Shown piece by piece: positions 15,933-24,524 of a DNA stretch of 64,000 nt. The notes beneath the pieces are model-generated. The model did not search any database. It saw only the letters and a program-made list of their open reading frames with translations, and was not told the origin of the DNA. Numbering within the stretch: position 1 is the first letter of the stretch; each line of letters opens with the position of its first letter. The position numbers and the translations under genes were made by a program. Source of the stretch: Pseudomonas reinekei (lineage in GTDB: Bacteria; Pseudomonadota; Gammaproteobacteria; Pseudomonadales; Pseudomonadaceae); NCBI RefSeq assembly GCF_001945365.1, contig NZ_MSTQ01000011.1, positions 62,001 to 126,000 on the forward strand, read 5' to 3'.

Positions 15933-18900
15933 GTGACTGATTTGCATGGAAGCAACTCGCTGGAAACGCCCACCCAAACCAACGGCGTTCATTACGATCG
16001 TGTACTCGACGTGATCCCTGGCGCGATAAAAAAGGCCTCGGTAGCGAGGTTGAAAACCCTTGAAACACTGCGCCCCGACATCCCCCAATGGTACAGCAGC
16101 GCCCGGGAAGTCGACCGCCAATACCTCAAGGAGTCAATTGAAGAACAGGGTCGCTTGCAAGGCCTTCTGGACAAGACCCTGGGCGATTTGCGGCACGACA
16201 TCAATGCCTTCGCCGAACCCCTGCTCAAGGCGTCGATGCAGGCGAATTTCAAGGGCGTTGAAAACATCGACGCGCTCAGCGTGCAACTTGAAGTACCCAG
16301 TAAAATTGCCATGGTCATCGACACCGGGGCCAGTCGCGTTCGACAGTCCACGTTGCTGGACGCGGCATTGCACAATTTCGAGGCAGCAGAAACCGCCGAA
16401 GACGCCTGGCGCAGCAGCTCGGGTATCTATCGCAGGGACGAGCATGGCAGCCTCGCGCTTGAATCCGCCATTTCCTTGCCCGGGTTTGCATCGATGTGCC
16501 GCCGCCTCGACATTGGCGGACAGTACCAGCGGCATATCAAATCCATCCTGCTGCCGGCGATCCCTGAAGCCCGGCGCGCCTTGCAGGACGAATCGGTGGC
16601 CAGTGAAAAAGCCACTTTTCAGGTGGCGTCACTGGTTGCCCGCTTGAAGGGCGATATCAGCGATCATGCCTACGGCAAACTCGGGCAGATCCTCGAGAGT
16701 CAGGCCAATACCACGCTGTACGACCGGCCGTTGCAATGCCACCGACTGTCGCTGATGGGCTTTCGGTTGACCGGCATCGTGCTGTTCAGTGCCGTCAGCG
16801 ATCCGTCGCAGATCAAACAGGCGATTGATGCCTTGACCCCCGACTCAGTGAAGTTCTGGAGCGAATGGTCACAGCGCCTCTCGATATTGCCGGGTGCGGA
16901 GTACGAGCGGTTCAAATTGCTGCAGGCGTTTTTCGCCAATGGTCCCCAGGGCCTCAACGATGAGCTTTTGCGCCGCGACGACATCTACCACCAGAGCCGT
17001 TTGGCCGGCCCCGTGATCGCCTATGTACCCGATGATCCGGAACATCCGCTCAAGGAATACCCCTCGCTCGCCGCGTTCATGAAGACCCTGATCGGTCAGC
17101 TTCGAGACACGCAATACCAGGCCTTCTTCAGCCGGTTCGTGGCGCAAAAGGACAAGGGACTGTTTTTCAGCCGGGTCAACGAACGTCTCAAGACGCTGAC
17201 CTGGCAGGAACGCGAACCGCTGGACATGGGGCCATGGTGGCGCGAAACGGCAGTCGAGAACCCCGACGCGGAACCCATCACCAATCAGATCACCGGCGAC
17301 CTGTGGACGACCTTGTTCGTTGAGCGTCGCGACAAGGCCATCGCCGATGCCCGTCGCATCGCGGTGCCGACCGACGACGAGGACGCCAACGCCCGCTTCA
17401 AGCGCCTGACCAGTTACCTGGACATCGGCTGGAACCTGTTCAACTTCGCCGCGATGCTGGTGCCCGGTCTGGGCGAGGCGATGCTGGGCATCATGATTGC
17501 GCAGATGCTCGCCGAGGTGGCCGAAGGCATCGAAGACTGGAGCAAAGGCGACAAGGAAGAGGCCTCGGCCTACTTCAACGGGGTACTGATCAACTTTGCG
17601 CAGTTGACGCTGATGGGCGCCGGTCACGCATTGCCTGGCGGCCAACTGACACCGATCAAGGTCTCGCCCTTCGTCGAAGGGCTCAAGCCTGTGGAGGTCG
17701 CTGGCAAGCCGCGTTTATGGAACCCGGACCTGACGCCCTATCAACAATCGGTCACCTTGCCCAAGGATGGCGTCGTCGGTGAAAAGGGCCTGTACCGGCA
17801 ACTGGATCGGGACCTCCTGCGCCTCGACGACAAATGCTACGAAGTCAAACAGGACCCGGACACGGGCGAGCACCGTCTGCAACACCCTTCACGAGCCAAC
17901 GCCTATCAGCCCTTGCTGGAGCACAACGGCGCTGGCCTCTGGAAGACTGAGCTCGATCAACCGCTGGAATGGGATCGGCGTCAATTGCTCCAGCGCCTGG
18001 GCGCCTCGGTCGATGGCTTTAGCGATGAAACACTGGAGCAGATCCTGACCGTCAGTGGCGTTCACGAGAATGCCTTGCGCCGGCTGCACGTGGAGCACGA
18101 AACCCCACCCGCGTTGCTGACCGATACCCTCAAACGCTTCAAGGCGTACGCCGACGCCGATGCATGCGCCGGACAAATACTGGCCGACCGCGTCGGGCAG
18201 GAGTGGGCCGATCTTGCCGTGCGTTTCATGACTGAGTTGTCGGGCTGGCCCGAGGGCAAGGCCATCCAGGTGTTCGAGGGGCCAGGCCTGTCGGGGGCGG
18301 CGATCAAGGAAGGCTATGCCGACGCGTTGCCCGCCGATACCTTGCAAATGACCTGGCAGGATTTACTCGCCGGAGCGCTGCCTGCACGAGTGGTCGGGTT
18401 CCTGGATGAACAGGCCCTTCGCAAAATGCTGGGGCAGTGGTTTGCCGGCGATTCAAAGGTGCGCATCAAGGCTTTGCGCGAGCGCCTGGCCGATCAGGCG
18501 CGTGGCAGTAAACGGCGTTTGTTCGACAAGTTGTACGAGCGCCGGGAGCGTACAGACGATGCCCGAGTGAATTTGCTCAAGGGCAACGAGTCGTCGCTGT
18601 CGACCAGCGTGGCGCAAGCACTGGTGGATCAAGCACACACCTCGGACCTGCAACATCTGACCGAGAAAAAACGCGTGCCCTTGAGGTTGTCCCAGCAGGC
18701 CGGGGAAGCGGCGCACCAGTTGCGAGTGGCGCGAGCCTATGAAGGTCTGTATCTGGACGAGCTGCACAACACGGACACTGAGCGCCTGGAGCTGAGCACC
18801 CTCGCAGCCCTGCCGGGCTGGCCTGCGGACCTGCGTCTGGAAATTCGCGACTATTCATTTACAGGCCCCCTGCGCGACAGCCTTGGCCTGGAGGACGCGC

Positions 18901-21173
18901 CGATCCGCAAAGTGCTGATCCGGGGCGAGGATGGCCGCTATGAAGCTCGGGACGTACGCGATCAACACCTGCACGGTGCGGACACGCTCTATGCTGCCGT
19001 ACTGCACGCTTTACCCGACCCACAGCGCATTGCCCTGGGTTATGAAATCCATGACGCGGCAGGGCTTGAGCAAGCGCTGAAGTCAAAACCACTGGATCGG
19101 CTTTTGTTTGAGCCTGTGCTGCGGGAAAACCCGGTGCTCAAACCGTCTTACGACCCCAGCGTCATGCGCTTGCGCGGCGGCATGCCAGGTTATACGCAAG
19201 TGCCGTCTGGCATGGGACTGCGGCGGCGGACTCGCTCGCTGTATCCAGGCTTCAGCGCCGAAGAAGTCGAAACCCTGCTCGGCGAGTTCAGTCAGAACGG
19301 TGGTTCGGCCGATGAACGACTGACCGCTCTTGAGGCCGAGTTCAATCAGTTGAATCGCGCGATGCAAAACTGGATGAACTCACCGACCAGGTCTTTGCGT
19401 TTCATGCCGGCGGGGGTTGCCGAGTGGAACGCGCGTAACCGCCTCTACACAGCCATAAGGCAGTGCTGGCAGCGAACCGGCCCCGAGGGCATGCAAGTGG
19501 CCGGTGCCATGCATACGCAATGGCTGAACCTGGACGACCTGCGTTTGCTTCCTAGGCTCCTCGAGACGTTACCGAAACTGGAGGCCAACTTCGATCATGT
19601 CACCAGGCTGAGCCTGCGCAGCGGCGAATTGCGCAACGAGCACATGACCTTTCTCGCTTCGTTTCGCCAGGTGCGTTATCTCAACCTGCAAGACAACCTG
19701 CTGACCGCCGTTCCCGAGGTGATCGGTGAGATGAGTCATCTCAGTGACCTGTCCCTCAATGAAAATCAAATAGAGCTGGATGCATCGGCAGTCGATCGCT
19801 TGAAAAGGCTGGTTCATCTGCGCTCGCTGGGCTTGCGTGGCAACCCCTTGAAGCTCGCGCCGAACATAAGCCGGATGCCGCAATTGCAGGTCCTTTTACT
19901 CAACGAAACGGGCCTGGACACTTGGCCTGACGGGCTGTTTTCCCAGTCGCGGCCGCGCAGTATCTACCTCGACCTGCGACACAACCCGATCACCCGCATT
20001 CCGGAGGTCGCACCGGGGTCGTTTCGTGCCGAGTTGTTGGCGCGCACCGTGGTCAGCCGTGAGCCGCGCTGGATCTCGCCGGATAACCTCGACACCCTCA
20101 GGTCCTACATTGAGTCGGTCGGCATGGACCCTGACCGGCCGTATCCGTCACGCGGCACGCTGGACAGCGCCGATTGGTCGGCAGGCATGACCGAGCGGGA
20201 GTGGCAGCAGAAGCAGGAAATCTGGAACGCGGTCGAGGATGAGTTCGGCTCGGTGCCGTTTTTCAATGAAATCCACCAGCTCACGCAATCCGCCGACTTT
20301 ACGGCGGGCAGGATCTATCGGGCGAGCCTGACGGCAAAAGTCTGGCGGATGATCGAGGCCATGGCCGAGAACAGCGAGCTTCGCATCAAGCTGTTCACCG
20401 AAGCCGCGACACCTACCGAATGCGTGGATGGCGGTACGCAACTGTTCAATGCGATGGGCCTGCAGGTGCTGATTCACGAGGCCTACGCACTGGGCAGCGC
20501 GAACCTGATCGAAGCCCGGCTGCTGGAACTGGCCCAGGGCAAATCGCGGCTCGATGAACTCGGCGCCATCGCCCGTCAGCGCGTGGCGGCGCGGTTGGCC
20601 GCGGGTGAAAGCTTCCGACGGCTCGACGGGCTTGGCAATGTCACCGGCACCATCGATGAGGTGGAAGTGCATCTGGCCTACATGACCGATCTGGCGCGGC
20701 GCCTCGATCTGCCGTGGCAAGCCCGGGGCATGCAGTTCCGCAAGATCGCCGGGGTCACCAAGGAAATGATCGACGAAGCATTCAAGCGGATGGTGGCGCT
20801 GGAGGAAGGCGATTTGCTCGTCGATCGCATCCTCGAGCAGCCGCTGTGGAAAACCTGGCTGGAGTCTTCGAACGCCGAACAACTGAACAGCCTGAAGCGC
20901 CAGATCGACGCCACCACTGATTTGCAGGACGCCCTGCAACGCCGCGCCGAGGCAGCCGAACCGGCCGTCAAGGCAGCTTTGGAGGTGGAGATCAACGCGC
21001 TGTGTCGCGAGTTGGGCAAAGACGAAAATGCTTTCCCCGAAGGGCAGGTCATGAGTGATGAGGACTACAGCCAGGCGTTGACTGACATTGATCAGCAGAT
21101 CCGACAGAAGCTGAAATCAATCACTCAACAAGCGATGGATCGAGCGAAGTTAAAGCGTCTGCTCGCGGATTAA
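15933..21173 (+). CDS. Giant DUF6543 / leucine-rich-repeat / NEL-type E3 ubiquitin ligase protein
   Basis: Encodes 1746 aa starting at GTG (15933), with AAGGTG nine bases upstream. The large N-terminal region (to about residue 1150) looks like the DUF6543/dermonecrotic-toxin-like domain of Pseudomonas proteins. Leucine-rich repeats follow at about 1215-1360 (VRYLNLQDNLLTAVPEVIGE and LRSLGLRGNPLKLAPNIS). The C-terminal part (about 1400-1660) is NEL-like, with Cys1497 in TPTECVDGG, the CxD motif used by IpaH/SspH E3 ligases. Such enzymes ubiquitinate eukaryotic host proteins, so the product is probably an effector aimed at plant, protist or animal cells. No signal peptide or secretion genes are nearby. 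Codon use resembles the host. Domain borders are estimates. Confidence 0.82.
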   Translation: MTDLHGSNSLETPTQTNGVHYDRVLDVIPGAIKKASVARLKTLETLRPDIPQWYSSAREVDRQYLKESIEEQGRLQGLLDKTLGDLRHDINAFAEPLLKASMQANFKGVENIDALSVQLEVPSKIAMVIDTGASRVRQSTLLDAALHNFEAAETAEDAWRSSSGIYRRDEHGSLALESAISLPGFASMCRRLDIGGQYQRHIKSILLPAIPEARRALQDESVASEKATFQVASLVARLKGDISDHAYGKLGQILESQANTTLYDRPLQCHRLSLMGFRLTGIVLFSAVSDPSQIKQAIDALTPDSVKFWSEWSQRLSILPGAEYERFKLLQAFFANGPQGLNDELLRRDDIYHQSRLAGPVIAYVPDDPEHPLKEYPSLAAFMKTLIGQLRDTQYQAFFSRFVAQKDKGLFFSRVNERLKTLTWQEREPLDMGPWWRETAVENPDAEPITNQITGDLWTTLFVERRDKAIADARRIAVPTDDEDANARFKRLTSYLDIGWNLFNFAAMLVPGLGEAMLGIMIAQMLAEVAEGIEDWSKGDKEEASAYFNGVLINFAQLTLMGAGHALPGGQLTPIKVSPFVEGLKPVEVAGKPRLWNPDLTPYQQSVTLPKDGVVGEKGLYRQLDRDLLRLDDKCYEVKQDPDTGEHRLQHPSRANAYQPLLEHNGAGLWKTELDQPLEWDRRQLLQRLGASVDGFSDETLEQILTVSGVHENALRRLHVEHETPPALLTDTLKRFKAYADADACAGQILADRVGQEWADLAVRFMTELSGWPEGKAIQVFEGPGLSGAAIKEGYADALPADTLQMTWQDLLAGALPARVVGFLDEQALRKMLGQWFAGDSKVRIKALRERLADQARGSKRRLFDKLYERRERTDDARVNLLKGNESSLSTSVAQALVDQAHTSDLQHLTEKKRVPLRLSQQAGEAAHQLRVARAYEGLYLDELHNTDTERLELSTLAALPGWPADLRLEIRDYSFTGPLRDSLGLEDAPIRKVLIRGEDGRYEARDVRDQHLHGADTLYAAVLHALPDPQRIALGYEIHDAAGLEQALKSKPLDRLLFEPVLRENPVLKPSYDPSVMRLRGGMPGYTQVPSGMGLRRRTRSLYPGFSAEEVETLLGEFSQNGGSADERLTALEAEFNQLNRAMQNWMNSPTRSLRFMPAGVAEWNARNRLYTAIRQCWQRTGPEGMQVAGAMHTQWLNLDDLRLLPRLLETLPKLEANFDHVTRLSLRSGELRNEHMTFLASFRQVRYLNLQDNLLTAVPEVIGEMSHLSDLSLNENQIELDASAVDRLKRLVHLRSLGLRGNPLKLAPNISRMPQLQVLLLNETGLDTWPDGLFSQSRPRSIYLDLRHNPITRIPEVAPGSFRAELLARTVVSREPRWISPDNLDTLRSYIESVGMDPDRPYPSRGTLDSADWSAGMTEREWQQKQEIWNAVEDEFGSVPFFNEIHQLTQSADFTAGRIYRASLTAKVWRMIEAMAENSELRIKLFTEAATPTECVDGGTQLFNAMGLQVLIHEAYALGSANLIEARLLELAQGKSRLDELGAIARQRVAARLAAGESFRRLDGLGNVTGTIDEVEVHLAYMTDLARRLDLPWQARGMQFRKIAGVTKEMIDEAFKRMVALEEGDLLVDRILEQPLWKTWLESSNAEQLNSLKRQIDATTDLQDALQRRAEAAEPAVKAALEVEINALCRELGKDENAFPEGQVMSDEDYSQALTDIDQQIRQKLKSITQQAMDRAKLKRLLAD

Positions 21174-21532
21174 ACGGCATTCGCGGAAGTCTGTTTAACC
21201 GCTGTCAGGGTTACTTCCCGAAAGCTACAAAACCTTGTGCCGTTGCCTACAGGTGCGCCAGAATCCGCCGGCTTGTGCGCCTTGCGGCCACTCGGTAGCT
21301 TGATTCGTGTCACTGGTTGTCAGTGATCGGGTTTAGTAGCCCGTGGTGTTATCAGCAAGGTGCAGAGGCTCTGTCAGTCAGGTATCCCATCCCTGAACTT
21401 GATGGCAGCTGTGCGCAGGGCGCTTCGGCGCGCCGGTAAATGCTGATCTCCCCGGTCTACTAACCTGTGCACAGCCGCCACCCTTCTTTTAGTAGAGAAG
21501 TGTTGGCGGCTCCATTCAGGAGTAATCAGCGT
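21174..21532. other. Long leader/intergenic region before the DUF6124 gene
   Basis: This 359-base gap separates the NEL-type gene from the DUF6124 gene. The only structure I can define is the strong hairpin at 21473-21511 next to the ribosome site. The rest has several short GC-rich inverted repeats (for example around 21428-21436), with no recognisable gene, tRNA or REP. Confidence 0.5.
21473..21511 (+). promoter_or_regulatory. 5'-UTR hairpin of the DUF6124 gene
   Basis: Two nested perfect stems, AGCCGCCA/TGGCGGCT (21473-21480 with 21504-21511) and CTTCT/AGAAG (21483-21487 with 21496-21500), enclose an 8-base loop. The hairpin ends about seven bases before the AGGAG ribosome site and 21 bases before the ATG at 21533. 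It lacks a T-tract, so a translational or RNA-stability role is more likely than termination. Confidence 0.6.
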
Positions 21533-21928
21533 ATGTTCAAAGTAACGCCAAACCCGCCAGACACCGATCCAGCATCGCCCTACGATTCCCTCGATTCCAG
21601 CAAACTCCACGAAGCCGCCGAACGCGCCCTCGACCACCACTTCCCGCCCGTGCAAAAGAAGCTACCGAAACGTGCCGGCCAACTCTTCAGCGTCTGCCCT
21701 GACGTCAACACTGAATCACTCCTGGCCAATGCCTCGGAAGATCTGCTGTCCATCAGCGCCATCGCCGCCGACCTCGCCGAACATGTGCAAGGCTCGAGCC
21801 GCTCCGTTGCCCTGGCACTCAGCCACATGGCCGACAGCGTGCATTTGCTGATGGATAAAGCGCTGGATCATCTGGATGAACCGGAAATGGCGGCGATAGT
21901 CGCCAGACAACAAAGCCGGGTCGGCTGA
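21533..21928 (+). CDS. DUF6124 (DUF3077-like) family protein
   Basis: A 131-residue soluble protein of a Pseudomonas-specific family of unknown function. The N-terminus MFKVTPNPPDTDPASP is characteristic, followed by a helical domain (SDLLSISAIAADLAEHVQGS-like text, then SVALALSHMADSVHLLMDKA). I chose the ATG at 21533 because AGGAG lies ten bases upstream; an open frame from 21467 runs through the leader hairpin. Members are usually small and often multicopy in one genome. A strong terminator follows, and the intron-like element begins a few bases later. Confidence 0.75.
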   Translation: MFKVTPNPPDTDPASPYDSLDSSKLHEAAERALDHHFPPVQKKLPKRAGQLFSVCPDVNTESLLANASEDLLSISAIAADLAEHVQGSSRSVALALSHMADSVHLLMDKALDHLDEPEMAAIVARQQSRVG

Positions 21929-21947
21929 GCAGTACCGCAGAAAAAGC

Positions 21948-21982
21948 AAACCCGATGGCAGTCAACCGCCATCGGGTTTCTA
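21948..21982 (+). terminator. Rho-independent terminator, used as group IIC intron insertion site
   Basis: A perfect 12-bp stem AAACCCGATGGC/GCCATCGGGTTT with an 8-base loop follows the DUF6124 stop by 19 bases and is followed by TTTCT. Seven bases after the stem begins the intron-like sequence GTGCACCAGG. Group IIC introns characteristically insert just 3' of terminator stems. Confidence 0.85.
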
Positions 21983-21986
21983 TCAG

Positions 21987-22115
21987 GTGCACCAGGCATA
22001 GCGCGTTGCGCGTAAGCGCAACCAGTTAGGCTGTGGTGGCCTCGCTGGTGACTTGGAGGCGAAAGTCCTCTACACACCCGGCAAGGGGAGGTGTTAGCCA
22101 GAGGCAAGGATGTCG
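21987..22115 (+). ncRNA. Group IIC intron 5' end (start of domain I)
   Basis: It starts GTGCACCAGGCAT, fitting the GUGYG-type 5' splice site. A 7-bp stem GTTGCGC/GCGCAAC closed by a GTAA (GNRA) tetraloop follows at 22005-22022, then GGAGGCGAAAGTCC, and a stem ACACC/GGTGT followed by TTAGCC and GGCAAGGATGTC (ending 22114). From memory this matches the O. iheyensis group IIC intron pattern (stem, UUAGCC, GCAAGGGUGUC). The conserved downstream text GGAATCTGAAGG is absent, so domain I is truncated here. Confidence 0.75.
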
Positions 22116-22243
22116 TAGGAAAAAGACGTTTTCCTTTGGGGAAATTTCTTAATCGTTGCTTTGACCCTGCCGTGAGGGTCGTGACGCTGATAGCGTCCGC
22201 GGCATTATTTCAGAACACCCTTCCATAGGATAAGGATTTTGAA
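22116..22243 (+). other. Junction segment with three consecutive hairpins
   Basis: Between the intron-like 5' end and the first cargo gene are three perfect 6-bp stem-loops: GGAAAA/TTTTCC (22118-22134), GACCCT/AGGGTC (22163-22180) and GACGCT/AGCGTC (22183-22197). The promoter and the AAGGAT ribosome site of the cassette should lie in this segment. I could not define a confident -35/-10 pair. Confidence 0.5.
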
Positions 22244-22741
22244 ATGTATGCACGCTTTCAGCCGTCGTTTACCAACGACGTTTCCTCAGAGTTCCTCAGC
22301 CGTCTGGACAACTCGCCCTTCACCGAAGAGCAACTTGCGGGCTTTGACGACAAAGTCATGGCGATCATCCATCAACAGCAGGCTTACGCGGAAGAACATC
22401 CCCCTTGTGCCATCTTTCGTGTGGCAACCGAGGGCAGCCAAACCCGCGATGGCGGCGTAATCCAAAGGGCCGCCGCGCCGCTGGTGTTCACATTGGAAAG
22501 TGGCCAGAAAGTAACTGCGGCGCAGAAAGGCGATTATGTCGTGTATGCCGATGGGACTACGGCGCAGATTGTCACGGGCGCGGGACAAGGGAATAGCGAT
22601 TTAGCGCTGGTCGGCAGCCGTCTTTGCAATGGCGACGAAATCATCAACACACCGCAAGGCGCTTACCTGTTCATTGCGCGTGAAGGTGTATCGATAGCTG
22701 AGGATTTTCTGCCCTCTACCACTGAGGAAGAAATCCGATGA
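22244..22741 (+). CDS. Unknown protein encoded upstream of a PAAR effector
   Basis: A 165-residue soluble protein that I do not recognise. The N-terminal half is helical and polar (FTEEQLAGFDDKVMAIIHQQ). The C-terminal half is beta-rich (LVFTLESGQKVTAAQKGDYV, YADGTTAQIVTGAG, then GDEIINTPQGAYLFIAREGV). The ribosome site AAGGAT precedes the ATG at 22244. Its stop overlaps the PAAR gene start by four bases (ATGA, 22738-22741), so the two are translationally coupled and probably act together. The position recalls effector adaptor/chaperone genes (EagR, DUF4123), but I see neither of those signatures. It has no signal peptide or transmembrane helix. Confidence 0.7.
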   Translation: MYARFQPSFTNDVSSEFLSRLDNSPFTEEQLAGFDDKVMAIIHQQQAYAEEHPPCAIFRVATEGSQTRDGGVIQRAAAPLVFTLESGQKVTAAQKGDYVVYADGTTAQIVTGAGQGNSDLALVGSRLCNGDEIINTPQGAYLFIAREGVSIAEDFLPSTTEEEIR

Positions 22742-24147
22742 GCAAGGGATATTTCATTGGTCTTGATGACAAGACCACCTGTGGTGGCAAGGTCCTGGAT
22801 GGCGATACCCGAATCATGATGTATGGCATCGCCCATGCTCGCGATGGTGATCGAGTCACCTGTGGCAAGGACGGCAAGACCTATCAGATCGTCGGTGGCA
22901 TCTCCAACATGATTAGTCATGGCAGGGCGATGGCGGGCACACTCGATAGCTACAGCAACTGTCCCTGTAAAGCTGAACTGATCCCCTCGGTGTTCACGGC
23001 CACCTATCGAAAGGAAGTTGCACCGGCTGCCGATCGACGCGCCGCTCAATCGGCCTCTGCTCAGGTCACCAGTCACTCGGAGGCGTCCCGCCCATCCGGC
23101 TTTGCGCCTTCGAACCCTCCTGTACCTGTGATATTCGGCCGCGTAGAACCTCAGGAACCGGGGTTCCATGTGGTACCCAAAAGCATGACCCGTGAAGCCT
23201 TGGAGGCCACGCTGTTCGCCAGGCGTGATCCGGGCGTGATGAGCAAGTTCCAGGCGCTGAACCCTGGGCGAGGCGAGGTCAAGGCAGGGTCGCTGATCGT
23301 ATTGAGCGATCCGAATAACGCGGCCTGCACCTACGAGGAAGCGCTGTTGATGGAGGCCGCGCAGCAGGTCAGGGCGGACCTCGATCCGCTGACACCGGAT
23401 GAAGCCGATTTCATGTTCCGCCACGCGGCTGAAATCGCCAGTTTTACCGGCCCGACTTCGACCTGGCTTGGCGTTGGCGCGGCGGTGATGGAGAAACACT
23501 TAAACAATCTGCGCGACACTCTTCAAGCCATGGAGCGCCTGCATCAGGACAGCTATCGTCAGCAGGGTCATCTCAAATCGCCGCAGTTCTTCGCCGAGCG
23601 CCAACGCTTGCTCGCCCAACTCGATGCCCACTTGCTCAACTCCAAGCGCCTGCGTGGCCAGACTACTTTGGGTGAGCACCCGAAGTTGAAGACGGCGCTC
23701 GGCATTTCCAGTCGTAGTCTGGTGCACCACTGGGACAAGGCTGGTGCGCCGGGGCAGATACCGGGTTACGCCAACCATGTGAATGCGACCAGTCGGGCGG
23801 CGAAGTATATGAGTGCTGGTGCTTACATTGGCATTGGTATTGGTGGTGTTTCTTCGCTATTGGCCATTCAGGAAGTATGTGTTGGCGACTCTGGAGCTGC
23901 TTGCGAGAAGATCAAGTTCACCGAAGGGGGCAAATTTGCTTTGTCGACTTTAGGCGGATACGGGGGAGGAGAGTTGGCATTTTTAGCTAGCGGTCCCATA
24001 TGTCTTGCTCTAGGGTTCACTACAGGGATAGGGGGGGTTATCTGTGTTGCGGGTATGGTCGGGACCGGCGCATTGGTAGGCACAACTGCGGGAGGCGAGG
24101 GCGGAGAGTTCTTGGGAGAAAAACTGTATGAGCTTAAAATACAGTGA
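22738..24147 (+). CDS. PAAR-domain T6SS effector with glycine-rich membrane C-terminus
   Basis: Encodes 469 aa. Residues 1-90 form a PAAR domain (GGKVLDGDTRIMMYGIAHAR, GDRVTCGKDGKTYQIVGG), which caps the VgrG spike. Residues about 138-190 resemble LysM (GFHVVPKSMTREALEATLF, FQALNPGRGEVKAGSLIVLS), followed by a helical region. The C-terminal part, about 350-460, is hydrophobic and glycine-rich (AGAYIGIGIGGVSSLL, GFTTGIGGVICVAGMVGTG), with glycine-zipper-like spacing as in pore-forming toxins. The last part is more AT-rich than the N-terminal half. It is coupled to flanking genes by four-base overlaps on both sides. Membrane-targeting toxicity is inferred, not shown. No VgrG or T6SS core genes are in the window. 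Confidence 0.78.
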   Translation: MSKGYFIGLDDKTTCGGKVLDGDTRIMMYGIAHARDGDRVTCGKDGKTYQIVGGISNMISHGRAMAGTLDSYSNCPCKAELIPSVFTATYRKEVAPAADRRAAQSASAQVTSHSEASRPSGFAPSNPPVPVIFGRVEPQEPGFHVVPKSMTREALEATLFARRDPGVMSKFQALNPGRGEVKAGSLIVLSDPNNAACTYEEALLMEAAQQVRADLDPLTPDEADFMFRHAAEIASFTGPTSTWLGVGAAVMEKHLNNLRDTLQAMERLHQDSYRQQGHLKSPQFFAERQRLLAQLDAHLLNSKRLRGQTTLGEHPKLKTALGISSRSLVHHWDKAGAPGQIPGYANHVNATSRAAKYMSAGAYIGIGIGGVSSLLAIQEVCVGDSGAACEKIKFTEGGKFALSTLGGYGGGELAFLASGPICLALGFTTGIGGVICVAGMVGTGALVGTTAGGEGGEFLGEKLYELKIQ

Positions 24148-24524
24148 TTGGCTCTTGGTCTCATTGGGCTGCCATCATTGTTGTTGGCGGGCCTTTTATG
24201 TTGATTGTCCTAACTTTTGCATACAGTATTTATTTGAGTTTTCATTTGGATCTGATGTTGGATTCCTTAAAAAACTGTCGACATATCGTTATTTGGGGAA
24301 AGGGCCTGCGGAACCAAGGGTGGATGGGACGGGTGTTGCTAGTCGCTAAGATTGCGGGAATGGTAATGTGGCCAGGTCCGGGTATCCGTACCGGTCAGAT
24401 GGATCCAGTTGATATAAAAAACTTCCCTCCTCACTTGAAGCGGCTCCTGAAAATAAAAATAATCATTTCGGCGATTATCGTAATCTGGGGAGCGCTTGCG
24501 TTCGCGCTAGTAAAGCTCGGTTAA
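24144..24524 (+). CDS. Candidate membrane immunity protein
   Basis: Encodes 126 aa from a GTG that overlaps the effector stop codon by four bases (GTGA, 24144-24147). Two transmembrane helices are evident at about residues 8-33 (AAIIVVGGPFMLIVLTFAYS) and 104-124 (IKIIISAIIVIWGALAFALV), with a basic, presumably cytoplasmic loop between. No family is recognised. A small membrane protein directly coupled behind a predicted pore-forming effector is the standard layout for a cognate immunity protein, which is the basis of this call. GC content is clearly below that of the surrounding chromosome. A 6-bp hairpin (AATTGG/CCAATT, 24586-24602) follows 60 bases later. Confidence 0.65.
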   Translation: MIGSWSHWAAIIVVGGPFMLIVLTFAYSIYLSFHLDLMLDSLKNCRHIVIWGKGLRNQGWMGRVLLVAKIAGMVMWPGPGIRTGQMDPVDIKNFPPHLKRLLKIKIIISAIIVIWGALAFALVKLG

